NCBI GenBank assembly: GCA_024235835.1
Contig: JACKLQ010000001.1
Location: forward strand, 868,001-932,000
Source: Thiobacillus sp.
Lineage (GTDB): Bacteria > Pseudomonadota > Gammaproteobacteria > Burkholderiales > Thiobacillaceae
Reading direction: 5' to 3'
Length of the DNA stretch: 64,000 nucleotides
A model generated the notes under the pieces. It did not search any database. It had not been told where the DNA came from and was given only the letters and a program-made list of their open reading frames with translations. Below are positions 53,952 to 61,825 of the stretch, piece after piece. A program made the position numbers and the translations under genes. How positions within the stretch are numbered: position 1 is the stretch's first letter; every line of letters starts with the position of its first letter.

Positions 53952-55094
53952 TCACTTCGGCCCGGGCACTGCACCATTGGGCTCCTTGATCTTCACCTTG
54001 GACCTGGGCGTCAGGCGGGAGTGGCCGTCGGTCACCACCGTATCCCCCGCCGCCAGGCCTTCCCTGAGGGCGGCCCGGCCGTCCCGGGTCAGGGCCAGCT
54101 TCACCGGCTGCTGCCTGGCGGTCTGGTCCGGCTGCACCACATAGACGAAGCTGCCCTCGGGCCCCTGCTGCACGGCTTCCGCGGGCACTGTCACCACATC
54201 CCTGAGCGTCTCCAATACCAGGTTCACATCCAGGAACTGCCCCGGCGTAAGTCTTTCGTCCTGGTTGGCCAGCACTGCCTTCATCCGGATGGTGCCCGTG
54301 GCGGCGTCCACGGCGTTGTCCAGGAAGCGCACCGAACCCTCCACAACGGGACCGGCCTCCCCCGGCACCCCCACCGTCACCTTGAGGGCGCCCTGGCCCA
54401 GGCGGTTGCGCAACGGGCCCAGGTACTTTTCCGGCACGGCGAAACCCACATGCAGGGGCTGGACCCGGTTCACCACGGCCAATTGGGTGTCGTTCACCTT
54501 TACCGCCGTGCCTGGATGGACCAGGCGCGCGCCCACCACGCCATCGAAAGGCGCGCGAATCACCGTGTAGCCCCATTGAAGCCTGGCCAGGTCCACCGCA
54601 GCCTGGTCCGCTCTTACCGTGGCCTCGGCGGCAGCCAGCAGGGCGCGCACCTCGTCCACCTTTTCTGACGAGACGAAGCCCTGGTCTTTCAGGGCGGCAT
54701 AACGGGTCACGTCCGCCCGGGCCTTGCCCAGGTTGGCCTGGTCCCGGGCCAGGTTGGCCTCGGCCTGGCGCTGCCGGGCGACGAAATCCCCATCCTCCAG
54801 GCGCACCAGCACCTGCCCACCGCGCACATGCTGGCCTTCGGCGAAGTCCACCGCCACCACCTGGCCGTCCACCCGGGCCATGAGGGTGACGCTTTCGTAG
54901 GCCTCGGCCCGCCCCACCAGTTCCAGTGTCACGGGCATGTCATGGGCCTCGGCCCTGGCCACCAGGACGGGCACGGGCGGCTTGTCCTTCTTGACTTTCC
55001 CATTCCCTGCGGGCCGGCTCCAAAGCCAATACCCCGCCCCGGCCAATGCCAGGGCCAGGATGAACCATCCGATCAGACGTCTAGTCCCAACCAT
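53952..55094 (-). CDS. RND pump periplasmic adaptor (membrane-fusion protein)
   Basis: 380 residues. N-terminal anchor helix (LIGWFILALALAGAGYWLW), biotinyl-lipoyl-like halves (VDGQVVAVDFAEGQHVRGGQ and YTVIRAPFDGVVGARLVHPG), a coiled-coil hairpin (QAEANLARDQANLGKARADV) and C-terminal beta-barrel and membrane-proximal domains. MdtA type. The second of two ATG codons has correctly spaced AGGAG. The permease gene follows after 159 bases that hold a palindromic repeat. Confidence 0.93.
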   Translation of the reverse strand: MVGTRRLIGWFILALALAGAGYWLWSRPAGNGKVKKDKPPVPVLVARAEAHDMPVTLELVGRAEAYESVTLMARVDGQVVAVDFAEGQHVRGGQVLVRLEDGDFVARQRQAEANLARDQANLGKARADVTRYAALKDQGFVSSEKVDEVRALLAAAEATVRADQAAVDLARLQWGYTVIRAPFDGVVGARLVHPGTAVKVNDTQLAVVNRVQPLHVGFAVPEKYLGPLRNRLGQGALKVTVGVPGEAGPVVEGSVRFLDNAVDAATGTIRMKAVLANQDERLTPGQFLDVNLVLETLRDVVTVPAEAVQQGPEGSFVYVVQPDQTARQQPVKLALTRDGRAALREGLAAGDTVVTDGHSRLTPRSKVKIKEPNGAVPGPK

Positions 55095-55297
55095 CCGCAT
55101 GTCTCCTCATCGGGCTCATTCTGCCTCATTGACCGGAATCGAACGCATTTGGAATTCACTGGATTGCCGCATCGGCTTCGTATCCTTGCAATCACATCAT
55201 TCCTGCATCTTCAGGACCGTGGCGATTTGGGGCGTCCCTGCGCGACTCCCATTCCTCAAATACCAGGCAAGCGCTGCTGACCAGTAAACTACACGCC

Positions 55298-56197
55298 ATG
55301 CACACCCCCACCCAGACCGTCGGCCATTACGAAAATTTCCCCGTGGCCTCCATCGCCCTTCCCGCCCGCCTGCGGGCCCCGGTGAAGGCCATCTATGCCT
55401 TCGCCCGCACGGCGGACGACTTCGCCGACGAGGGCGACCACCCAGCCGAGTGGCGCCTGGCCCGGCTGGCCGAATATCACGCCCACCTGGAGGCCCTGGA
55501 GCGGGGCGAAACCGTTGACCATCCGGTGTTCCAGGCACTGGCGCCCCACATTCGCGCCCACAAGCTGCCCTTCCCCCTGTTCCACGACCTGCTGTCCGCC
55601 TTCCAGCAGGACTGCACCAAGACCCGCTACGCGGATTTCGGCGAGGTCATGGGCTACTGCCGCCGTTCCGCCAATCCCATCGGCCGGCTGCTGCTGGCCC
55701 TGTACGGGGGCACCGACGCAAAACACCAGGCCTGGTCCGACGGCGTTTGTTCCGCCCTGCAACTGATCAACTTTCTCCAGGACATCGCCGTGGATTGGCA
55801 AAAGGGCCGCGTCTACCTGCCCCAGGACGAGATGGCCCGGTTCGGCGTCACCGAAAGGCAGATCGCCGAGGGCCGCATGGATGCCCTGTGGCAGCAGTTC
55901 ATGAAGTCCCAGATCGAGCGGGCCAGGAAGATGCTCCAGGCCGGCGCGCCACTGGGCCGGGCCCTGCCCGGCCGCATGGGCCTGGAGATGCGCCTCATCA
56001 TCCTGGGAGGCGCCCGCATCCTGGAAAAGCTCCATGACAGCAAGGGCGACGTGTTCAAACAACGCCCCACCCTCACCACCCGGGACTGGCTGGGCATGGC
56101 CTGGAAGGCCCTGATACCCGCCAAGCGTCCCCAAACCGGTGGCGGATGCAGCGGCGGCAGCTGTGGCACTGGCGGCGGTACCAGCTGTGGCCACTGA
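55298..56197 (+). CDS. hpnC: Squalene synthase-like HpnC
   Basis: 299 residues. Converts presqualene diphosphate to hydroxysqualene in the three-enzyme HpnCDE route from farnesyl diphosphate to squalene. Asp-rich motifs ARTADDFADE and NFLQDIAVDWQKGRVYLPQD are both present; NFPVASIALPARLRAPVKAI is HpnC-like. An unusual C-terminal tail of about 19 residues is Gly/Ser/Cys-rich with three cysteines (GGGCSGGSCGTGGGTSCGH). It overlaps hpnD. Confidence 0.94.
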   Translation: MHTPTQTVGHYENFPVASIALPARLRAPVKAIYAFARTADDFADEGDHPAEWRLARLAEYHAHLEALERGETVDHPVFQALAPHIRAHKLPFPLFHDLLSAFQQDCTKTRYADFGEVMGYCRRSANPIGRLLLALYGGTDAKHQAWSDGVCSALQLINFLQDIAVDWQKGRVYLPQDEMARFGVTERQIAEGRMDALWQQFMKSQIERARKMLQAGAPLGRALPGRMGLEMRLIILGGARILEKLHDSKGDVFKQRPTLTTRDWLGMAWKALIPAKRPQTGGGCSGGSCGTGGGTSCGH

Positions 56198-57041
56198 TCC
56201 CCACGCCTATTGCCAGGAGAAAGCCGCCGCCAGCGGCTCCAGCTTCTATTACGCCTTCCGCTTCCTGCCCCCGGACCGGCGCCGGGCCATCACCGCCTTC
56301 TACGCCTTCTGCCGGGAAGCGGACGACATCGCCGACGAATGCCACGACCCCCAGGTGGCCCGCGCCAAGCTGGCCTGGTGGCGCGAGGAGATCGGCAATC
56401 TTTACTCCGGCAAGCCCGGCCACCCGGTCACCCAGGCCCTGGCGGAAGCCATCACAGCCTTCCGCCTGCCCCAGGAGTCCTTCGAGGCGGTCATCGACGG
56501 CATGGAAATGGACCTTGGCCTGGTGCGCTACGCCGACTTCAAGCAGCTCAACCTCTACTGCCACCGGGTAGCGGGGGTGGTGGGGGAAGTGGCGGCCCTG
56601 ATCTTCGGCCAAGGCGACACCTCCTCCCTTGATCGTTCCACCCTGAAATATGCCAACAAGCTGGGCCTGGCCTTCCAGCTCACCAACATCATCCGCGACG
56701 TGGGGGAGGACGCCCGCCGGGGCCGCATCTACCTGCCCCAGGACGAGCTGGCCCGCTTCGGCGTGAAGGAGGACGACCTGCTCCAGGCCCGATACAGCGC
56801 GGCCTTCAGCAAGTTCATGGCTTTCCAGTGCGAGCGGGCCCTGGCCACATACGACGAGGCCCTGGCCCTGCTGCCGGCGGCGGACCGCCGGGCCCAGCGT
56901 CCCGGCCTCATCATGGCCGCCATCTACCGCACCCTGCTGAAGGAGATCCGCGCCGACGGCTGCCAGGTGCTGGACCGGCGCTACGCCCTCACCCCCCTGC
57001 GCAAACTGTGGCTGGCTTGGAAGACCTGGATGACGGCATGA
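56187..57041 (+). CDS. hpnD: Presqualene diphosphate synthase HpnD
   Basis: 284 residues from a GTG that gives the usual N-terminus (PHAYCQEKAAASGSSFYYAF). Condenses two farnesyl diphosphates to presqualene diphosphate. Motifs are CREADDIADE, DLGLVRYADF and TNIIRDVGEDARRGRIYLPQ. The frame is open 16 codons further upstream, where it would read the hpnC tail region; this is less likely. 11-base overlap with hpnC. Confidence 0.93.
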   Translation: MATDPHAYCQEKAAASGSSFYYAFRFLPPDRRRAITAFYAFCREADDIADECHDPQVARAKLAWWREEIGNLYSGKPGHPVTQALAEAITAFRLPQESFEAVIDGMEMDLGLVRYADFKQLNLYCHRVAGVVGEVAALIFGQGDTSSLDRSTLKYANKLGLAFQLTNIIRDVGEDARRGRIYLPQDELARFGVKEDDLLQARYSAAFSKFMAFQCERALATYDEALALLPAADRRAQRPGLIMAAIYRTLLKEIRADGCQVLDRRYALTPLRKLWLAWKTWMTA

Positions 57042-57065
57042 GAGGGGTGATCAAGCTGGCCCGAC

Positions 57066-57143
57066 AATTCTCCGCCCCCGTCATTGCCGCGAAGGCGGGA
57101 ATCCAGTGTTTGTTCTGGGCCCCCGCCTTGGCGGGGCCGACGC
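57066..57143. repeat. REP-like repeat between hpnD and hpnE
   Basis: Contains TCATTGCCGCGAAGGCGGGA followed by ATCCAGTG, a variant of the common proteobacterial repeat with a CCGC-GAAG-GCGG hairpin, and then the perfect palindrome CCCCGCC-TT-GGCGGGG (57121–57136). It may structure the hpn mRNA between the two genes. Confidence 0.65.
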
Positions 57144-57144
57144 G

Positions 57145-58443
57145 ATGCACGGGCTGGATCAACGGGTGAACCGTTCACCCGTCGCCATCGTGGGCGGCGG
57201 CTGGGCCGGGCTGGCCTGCGCCGTCACCCTGGCCGAAGCCGAAGTACCCGTGACCCTGTTCGAATCCGCCCGCCAACTGGGGGGGCGGGCCCGGGCCGTG
57301 GTGTGGGACAACCTCACCGTGGACAACGGCCAGCACCTGATGGTGGGCGCCTACCGGGAAACCCTGGCCCTGCTGGAACGCCTGGGCACCCGGGACCTCG
57401 TCGAACACCATCCCCTGGACCTGCGGGTGCCCGGCTTCCGCCTCGCCTTGCCCAGGCTGCCGCCGCCCCTGCACCTGGCCGCCGGTCTGTTCCGGGCCAA
57501 GGGCCTCTCCTGGAGCGAGAAAATCGCCGCCGTCCTGTTCATGCAGGGCCTGAAGCGCAAGGGCTTCCGGCTGGATCGGGACGTGGCCGCATCGACGCTC
57601 CTTCGGTACCAGCCCGCCGCCCTGGTGGACAGGCTCTGGGGCCCCATCTGCATCGCGGCCCTCAACACCCCCCTGGCCCAGGCTTCCGCCCAGGTGTTCT
57701 GCAACGTGCTGCGGGACAGCCTCATGGGTGCCCGGGAAGGAAGCGACCTGGTGTTCAACCGCGCCGACCTGGGCCATCTGTTGCCGGCTGCAGCCGTGGC
57801 TTTCCTGCGCCGGTCGGGGGCGGAAATCCGCCTCTCCACCCGGGTGGAAGGCCTGCGCGACAAGAGCCGTGGCCTGCACCTGGATGGCCCGGAGGAGCTG
57901 TTCCACACGGTGGTGCTGGCCACCCACCCCAGCCAGGTCAGCGCCCTCACGGAGAACCTGCCGGAACTGGCCGATGTCCGCGCTGACCTGGCCCGCTTCA
58001 CCTGGCAGCCCATCCTCACCCTGTGGCTGCGCTTCGAAGCCGCGCCCGCCTTCCCCTTCCCCATGCTGGGCCTGGGACCGGGCCAGGCCCCCTGGGCCTT
58101 CGAGCGCAACGACATCGCCCCCGGGGTGGTCAGCATCGTGGAAAGCGCCGAGGGCCCCCATCTGGACCTGGGACCCGAGGCGCTGCTGGATACCTACCTG
58201 AAACAACTGGAAAAGGTCCTGGGCCCACTGCCCCGCCTGCTGTCCTGGAAGACGATCACGGAAAAACGGGCCACCTATGCCTGTAACCCGGGCATGGAGC
58301 GGCCGGCCAATGCCACGGCCCTGCCGGGGCTCTTCCTGGCCGGAGACTATACGGAGGGACCCTACCCGGCCACCCTTGAAGGGGCCGTGCGCAGCGGCGT
58401 AAATTGCGCGCGCCTGATCCTGGGGATGGGGAATGAGGCATGA
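57145..58443 (+). CDS. hpnE: Hydroxysqualene dehydroxylase HpnE
   Basis: 432 residues. FAD-dependent amine-oxidase-like enzyme that reduces hydroxysqualene to squalene. FAD-binding IVGGGWAGLACAVTLAEAEV at the N-terminus, NGQHLMVGAYRETLALLERL and the C-terminal GLFLAGDYTEGPYPATLEGA are family marks. The start may instead be the GTG at 57166 (MNRSPVAIVGGG), which lies inside a perfect palindrome; the ATG at 57145 lies just after the repeat. The final GMGNEA and the stop come from a heptanucleotide repeat. No shc or other hopanoid gene is in the window. Confidence 0.93.
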   Translation: MHGLDQRVNRSPVAIVGGGWAGLACAVTLAEAEVPVTLFESARQLGGRARAVVWDNLTVDNGQHLMVGAYRETLALLERLGTRDLVEHHPLDLRVPGFRLALPRLPPPLHLAAGLFRAKGLSWSEKIAAVLFMQGLKRKGFRLDRDVAASTLLRYQPAALVDRLWGPICIAALNTPLAQASAQVFCNVLRDSLMGAREGSDLVFNRADLGHLLPAAAVAFLRRSGAEIRLSTRVEGLRDKSRGLHLDGPEELFHTVVLATHPSQVSALTENLPELADVRADLARFTWQPILTLWLRFEAAPAFPFPMLGLGPGQAPWAFERNDIAPGVVSIVESAEGPHLDLGPEALLDTYLKQLEKVLGPLPRLLSWKTITEKRATYACNPGMERPANATALPGLFLAGDYTEGPYPATLEGAVRSGVNCARLILGMGNEA

Positions 58444-58456
58444 GGGATGGGAAAAT
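58422..58456 (+). repeat. Heptanucleotide repeat at hpnE stop
   Basis: GGGGATG–GGGAATG–AGGCATG–AGGGATG–GGAAAAT, five degenerate seven-base units. It spans the hpnE stop codon (58441–58443) and encodes the last residues of the protein. Related in composition and period to the arrays at 17537–17571 and 27762–27849. Confidence 0.75.
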
Positions 58457-58490
58457 ACCGCGTCAATAATCCACCCTCTGTCTACTTGGC

Positions 58491-59237
58491 ATGAACGACA
58501 TCACCCCCACATCCGACCTGCTCCAGGGCCGCATCATCCTCGTCACCGGCGCGGGCCAGGGCCTGGGCCGCAGCGCAGCCCTGGCCTTCGCCAGGCACGG
58601 CGCCACCGTGATCCTCCTGGGCCGCTCGGTGAACAAGCTGGAAAAGGTCTACGACGAGATCACCGATGCGGGCGGCCCCCAGCCGGCCATTTTCCCCATG
58701 GACCTGGCGGCCGCCACCGATGCCGCCTTCGAAAGCCTGTCCCAGGCCATCGGCTACCAGTTCGGCCGCCTGGACGGCATTTGCCACTGCGCCACGGACT
58801 TCGAGGCCCTGCAGCCCCTGAAACAGGAAAACCTGGCGGACTGGATCGAACTGTTCCGGGTCAACGCCGCCGCTCCCGCCGCCCTCAACCGCACTCTGGA
58901 GCCTTATCTGGAGAAATCAGGCGAAGCCTCCGTGATCCTGGTGGGAGAGACCCACGGCCACGCGCCCAAGGCCTACTGGGGCGGGTTTGCCGTCTCCAAG
59001 GCCGCCCTGGAGGCCTATTTCCGGGTCCAGGCGGACGAGTGGTCGAATGCCTCCCAGCGCATCAATCTCCTCATCCCCGGCCCCATGCATTCGCCCCAGC
59101 GGACGAAAACCCATCCTGGGGAGGACAAGAGCGAACTGCCCACCTGCGACGACGTGGCCGCCACCCTGCTCTACCTGATGGGCCCCGACAGTCGCCAGGT
59201 GCGGGGGCAACTCGTCCATTATCCGGAAGGCGCCTGA
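58491..59237 (+). CDS. SDR-fold protein, YciK-like, catalytic Tyr missing
   Basis: 248 residues. NAD(P)-binding TGAGQGLGRSAALAFARHGA is intact. The family's active site is not: aligned with YciK-type proteins (WGAYAASK), this protein reads WGGFAVSK, so Phe replaces the catalytic Tyr, while the Lys stays; the catalytic Ser position is Thr (VGETHGHAP). It may bind nucleotide without oxidoreductase activity. It lies 47 bases after hpnE and abuts dsbB, so it may be co-transcribed with both. Confidence 0.85.
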   Translation: MNDITPTSDLLQGRIILVTGAGQGLGRSAALAFARHGATVILLGRSVNKLEKVYDEITDAGGPQPAIFPMDLAAATDAAFESLSQAIGYQFGRLDGICHCATDFEALQPLKQENLADWIELFRVNAAAPAALNRTLEPYLEKSGEASVILVGETHGHAPKAYWGGFAVSKAALEAYFRVQADEWSNASQRINLLIPGPMHSPQRTKTHPGEDKSELPTCDDVAATLLYLMGPDSRQVRGQLVHYPEGA

Positions 59238-59669
59238 GTGTTGGATAAGTCCTTCTCCGGCACCTGGAACAAGCTCTTTCTAGCCTGGCTGGTGGCCGCG
59301 GCTTCCGCCCTGGGCGCCCTGTTCTTCAGCGAGGTGATGGGGCTGGCTCCCTGCGAACTGTGCTGGTGGCAGCGCGTCTTCATGTTCCCCCTGGTGCTCC
59401 TGATCCCCCTGGGCCTGTTCCCCCTGGACCTGCGGGTGGTGCGCTATGCCCTGCTCCTGGCCGTGGTGGGCTGGGGCTTCGCCCTGTTCCACTGGCTGCT
59501 GGTGCTGGGCATCATCCCCGAGACCATCCGCCCCTGCACCAAGGGAGTCCCCTGTGGCGAGGTCACCCTGCAGTGGTTCGGATTCCTCGACCTGCCCCTG
59601 ATGTCATTGCTGGCTTTTTCCTGCCTCGTCGCCCTGCTGGCCCTATCTCGTACAAAGGCTGACCCATGA
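59238..59669 (+). CDS. dsbB: Disulfide bond formation protein DsbB
   Basis: 143 residues, four membrane helices. GTG start with GGAAGG 7 bases upstream. The redox pairs are CELCWWQR in the first periplasmic loop and the second pair in PCTKGVPCGEVTL. It reoxidises a DsbA-type partner with quinone as acceptor. The form resembles BdbC/DsbB of the short type. ATGA overlap with the following thioredoxin-fold gene. Confidence 0.92.
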   Translation: MLDKSFSGTWNKLFLAWLVAAASALGALFFSEVMGLAPCELCWWQRVFMFPLVLLIPLGLFPLDLRVVRYALLLAVVGWGFALFHWLLVLGIIPETIRPCTKGVPCGEVTLQWFGFLDLPLMSLLAFSCLVALLALSRTKADP

Positions 59670-60319
59670 AGCAAAAGATCATCTTCGCCATCGCTGCCGC
59701 CATTCTCCTGCTGGGCTTTTTCATGGCCAGCCGGCTCTATACCGACGCCAAGCAGGAAGAAACCGTCCAGCATACGGCCCTGAACCAGGCCAACCTGCTG
59801 CGCATGCATTCCCCCACCTATGGGCCAGCGGAGGCCAGGGTGGTCATCGTGGAGTTCTTCGACCCGGCCTGCGAAACCTGCCGCAACTTCTTTCCCTTCG
59901 TGCATGAACTGATGTCCGCCCATCCCGGCCAGATCCGGCTGGCCATGCGCTACACCCCGTTCCACAACGGCTCAGAACAGGTGGTCCGTATCCTGGAGGC
60001 GGCCCGCAAGCAGGGCAAATACTGGGAGACCCTGGAGGCCCTTTACGCGGCCCAGGACGACTGGGTCCAGAACCACAGTGTGCAGGCGGACCGGGTCTGG
60101 CCCCATCTGGACGGCCTGGGCCTGGACCTGGAGAGGCTGCGTCAGGACATGGACGCTTCCGAGATCGGGGCCGTCATCGCCCAGGACATGGAAGACGCCA
60201 AGGCCTTGAACGTGGAGAAGACGCCTGAATTCTTCGTCAATGGCCGCCCCATGCCCAGCTTCGGCAGGGAGCAGTTGCGGGTGCTGGTGGAGGAAGCCGT
60301 GGCGGCCAGCTACCGCTGA
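59666..60319 (+). CDS. DsbA-like periplasmic thiol oxidoreductase
   Basis: 217 residues: N-terminal anchor helix (IIFAIAAAILLLGFFMASRL) and a thioredoxin_4/DsbA domain with active site CETC (EFFDPACETCRNFFPFVHEL) and the cis-Pro loop KTPEFFVNGRP. It overlaps dsbB by 4 bases, so the two form an oxidising pair (like BdbCD). Confidence 0.92.
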   Translation: MKQKIIFAIAAAILLLGFFMASRLYTDAKQEETVQHTALNQANLLRMHSPTYGPAEARVVIVEFFDPACETCRNFFPFVHELMSAHPGQIRLAMRYTPFHNGSEQVVRILEAARKQGKYWETLEALYAAQDDWVQNHSVQADRVWPHLDGLGLDLERLRQDMDASEIGAVIAQDMEDAKALNVEKTPEFFVNGRPMPSFGREQLRVLVEEAVAASYR

Positions 60320-60323
60320 CGCG

Positions 60324-60794
60324 TCAAACCCCGCCGGTCCGATCCTTGGGGGTGCCCGGGCCATCCCGGGAAGGTATGCGGTAGACCCAGGCGAACAGGA
60401 CCAGGCCGGCCAGTCCCATGGCCAGTTGGGCCTGCCAGTAGGTCACGAAGAACAGGATGGAAGTGCTGAAGCTGAGGACGATCAGCAGCAGGGCCATGCG
60501 CTTGGCGCGATAGGGCATGCTTCGGTGAAGGCGCCACTCCAGGATGATGGGCCCCAGGTACCGGTGATGGAGCAGCCAGTGGTAGATGCGACTGGAAGCC
60601 CGGGCAAAACAGGCGGCGGACAGCAGGAGGAATGGTGTCGTGGGCAGCACCGGCAGGAAGATGCCCGCCACGCCCAGGGCCAGGAAGACGGCCCCCAGGA
60701 TGGCGAATATCCAGCGCACCACCAGGGACTTGTGCTTGCGCACCTCATTGCTGAAATCCCCGCCTGTCATGTCTATTCGCCGATCAACAACCAT
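60324..60794 (-). CDS. DUF454 (YbaN-like) inner-membrane protein
   Basis: 156 residues, three to four membrane helices. LGVAGIFLPVLPTTPFLLLS followed by AACFARASSRIYHWLL is the DUF454 signature. Function unknown. The start at 60794 has GAGG close upstream; an inner ATG at 60770 is possible. It is 62 bases after galU in the same direction. Confidence 0.87.
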   Translation of the reverse strand: MVVDRRIDMTGGDFSNEVRKHKSLVVRWIFAILGAVFLALGVAGIFLPVLPTTPFLLLSAACFARASSRIYHWLLHHRYLGPIILEWRLHRSMPYRAKRMALLLIVLSFSTSILFFVTYWQAQLAMGLAGLVLFAWVYRIPSRDGPGTPKDRTGGV

Positions 60795-60856
60795 GCCACC
60801 TCGTCAGGCCACCGGGGCCGTTGCAGCCGCCGGCGCACCTGGTGATACCCGGGGCT

Positions 60857-61750
60857 TCAGGTTCTCAGGGGATCGCAGTTCGCGCAGAAGCGCTTTTCCA
60901 GGTAGGACCTGAATTCCACGGCCAGCTCCGGGTGCTTGAGGGCGAATTCCACCGTGGCTTCCAGGTAGCCCAGCTTGGTGCCGCAGTCGTAGCGGGTGCC
61001 GGTGAACTCGTAGGCCAGCACCTGCTGCTCGTTCAGCAGCGCGGCGATGGCGTCGGTGAGCTGCAACTCGCCGCCGGAACCCCGCTCGATATGGCGCAGG
61101 TGGTGGAAGATGCGGGGCGTGAGGATATAGCGCCCCACCACCGCCAGGTTCGAGGGGGCATCCGCCGGCTTGGGTTTTTCCACGATGCTGTTCACCCGGG
61201 ACAGGCGCTCCGCCATGGACGAAGCGGCAACGATGCCGTAGGAGCCCGTTTCCTGGGGATCCACGTGCTGCACCCCCACCAGGGAGCACTGGTAGTAGTC
61301 GTAGAGGTCGCACATCTGCTTGGTGGCGCCGGGCTCGCCATCGATGAGGTCATCCGCCAGGATGACGGCGAAGGGCTCATCGTTCACCGCCGGCTGGGCG
61401 CAGAGCACCGCATGGCCCAGGCCAAGGGCCTCGGCCTGGCGGATGAATATGTAGTTCACGTTGGGCGGCAGGGTGCCGCGCAGGTCCGCCAGGGCCTTGA
61501 GCTTACCCCGGGTCTCCAGTTCCACTTCCAGTTCATAGGCCTTGTCGAAATGGTCGGCGATGGCCCGCTTGGTGCGGCCGATGATGAAGATCAGGTCCGT
61601 GATGCCGGCGGCGGCGGCCTCTTCCGCCGCATACTGGATCAGCGGCTTGTCGACGATGGGCAGCATCTCCTTGGGGTTGGCCTTGGTGGCGGGCAGGAAG
61701 CGGGTGCCCATGCCGGCTGCAGGAAACACGGCTTTCGTAACCTTTTTCAT
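60857..61750 (-). CDS. galU: UTP–glucose-1-phosphate uridylyltransferase (copy 1)
   Basis: 297 residues. Makes UDP-glucose for envelope polysaccharides. GMGTRFLPATKANPKEMLP is the nucleotide-binding signature, KPLIQYA and LADDLIDGEPG follow; SIVEKPKP and GRYILTPRIF are conserved. It follows the second galU copy by 75 bases. The C-terminus ends with two cysteines (FCANCDPLRT), unlike the other copy. Confidence 0.95.
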   Translation of the reverse strand: MKKVTKAVFPAAGMGTRFLPATKANPKEMLPIVDKPLIQYAAEEAAAAGITDLIFIIGRTKRAIADHFDKAYELEVELETRGKLKALADLRGTLPPNVNYIFIRQAEALGLGHAVLCAQPAVNDEPFAVILADDLIDGEPGATKQMCDLYDYYQCSLVGVQHVDPQETGSYGIVAASSMAERLSRVNSIVEKPKPADAPSNLAVVGRYILTPRIFHHLRHIERGSGGELQLTDAIAALLNEQQVLAYEFTGTRYDCGTKLGYLEATVEFALKHPELAVEFRSYLEKRFCANCDPLRT

Positions 61751-61825
61751 TGATTCACTCCTCCGTTATCTCTATGCCCGGAATGATGACGGACAAACAC
61801 ATCCGGATAATAACAAACCGATTGT

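Noticed and set aside
53795..53977. 60-residue frame between RND genes
   Set aside because: It is the translation of a dispersed palindromic repeat, a common false gene.
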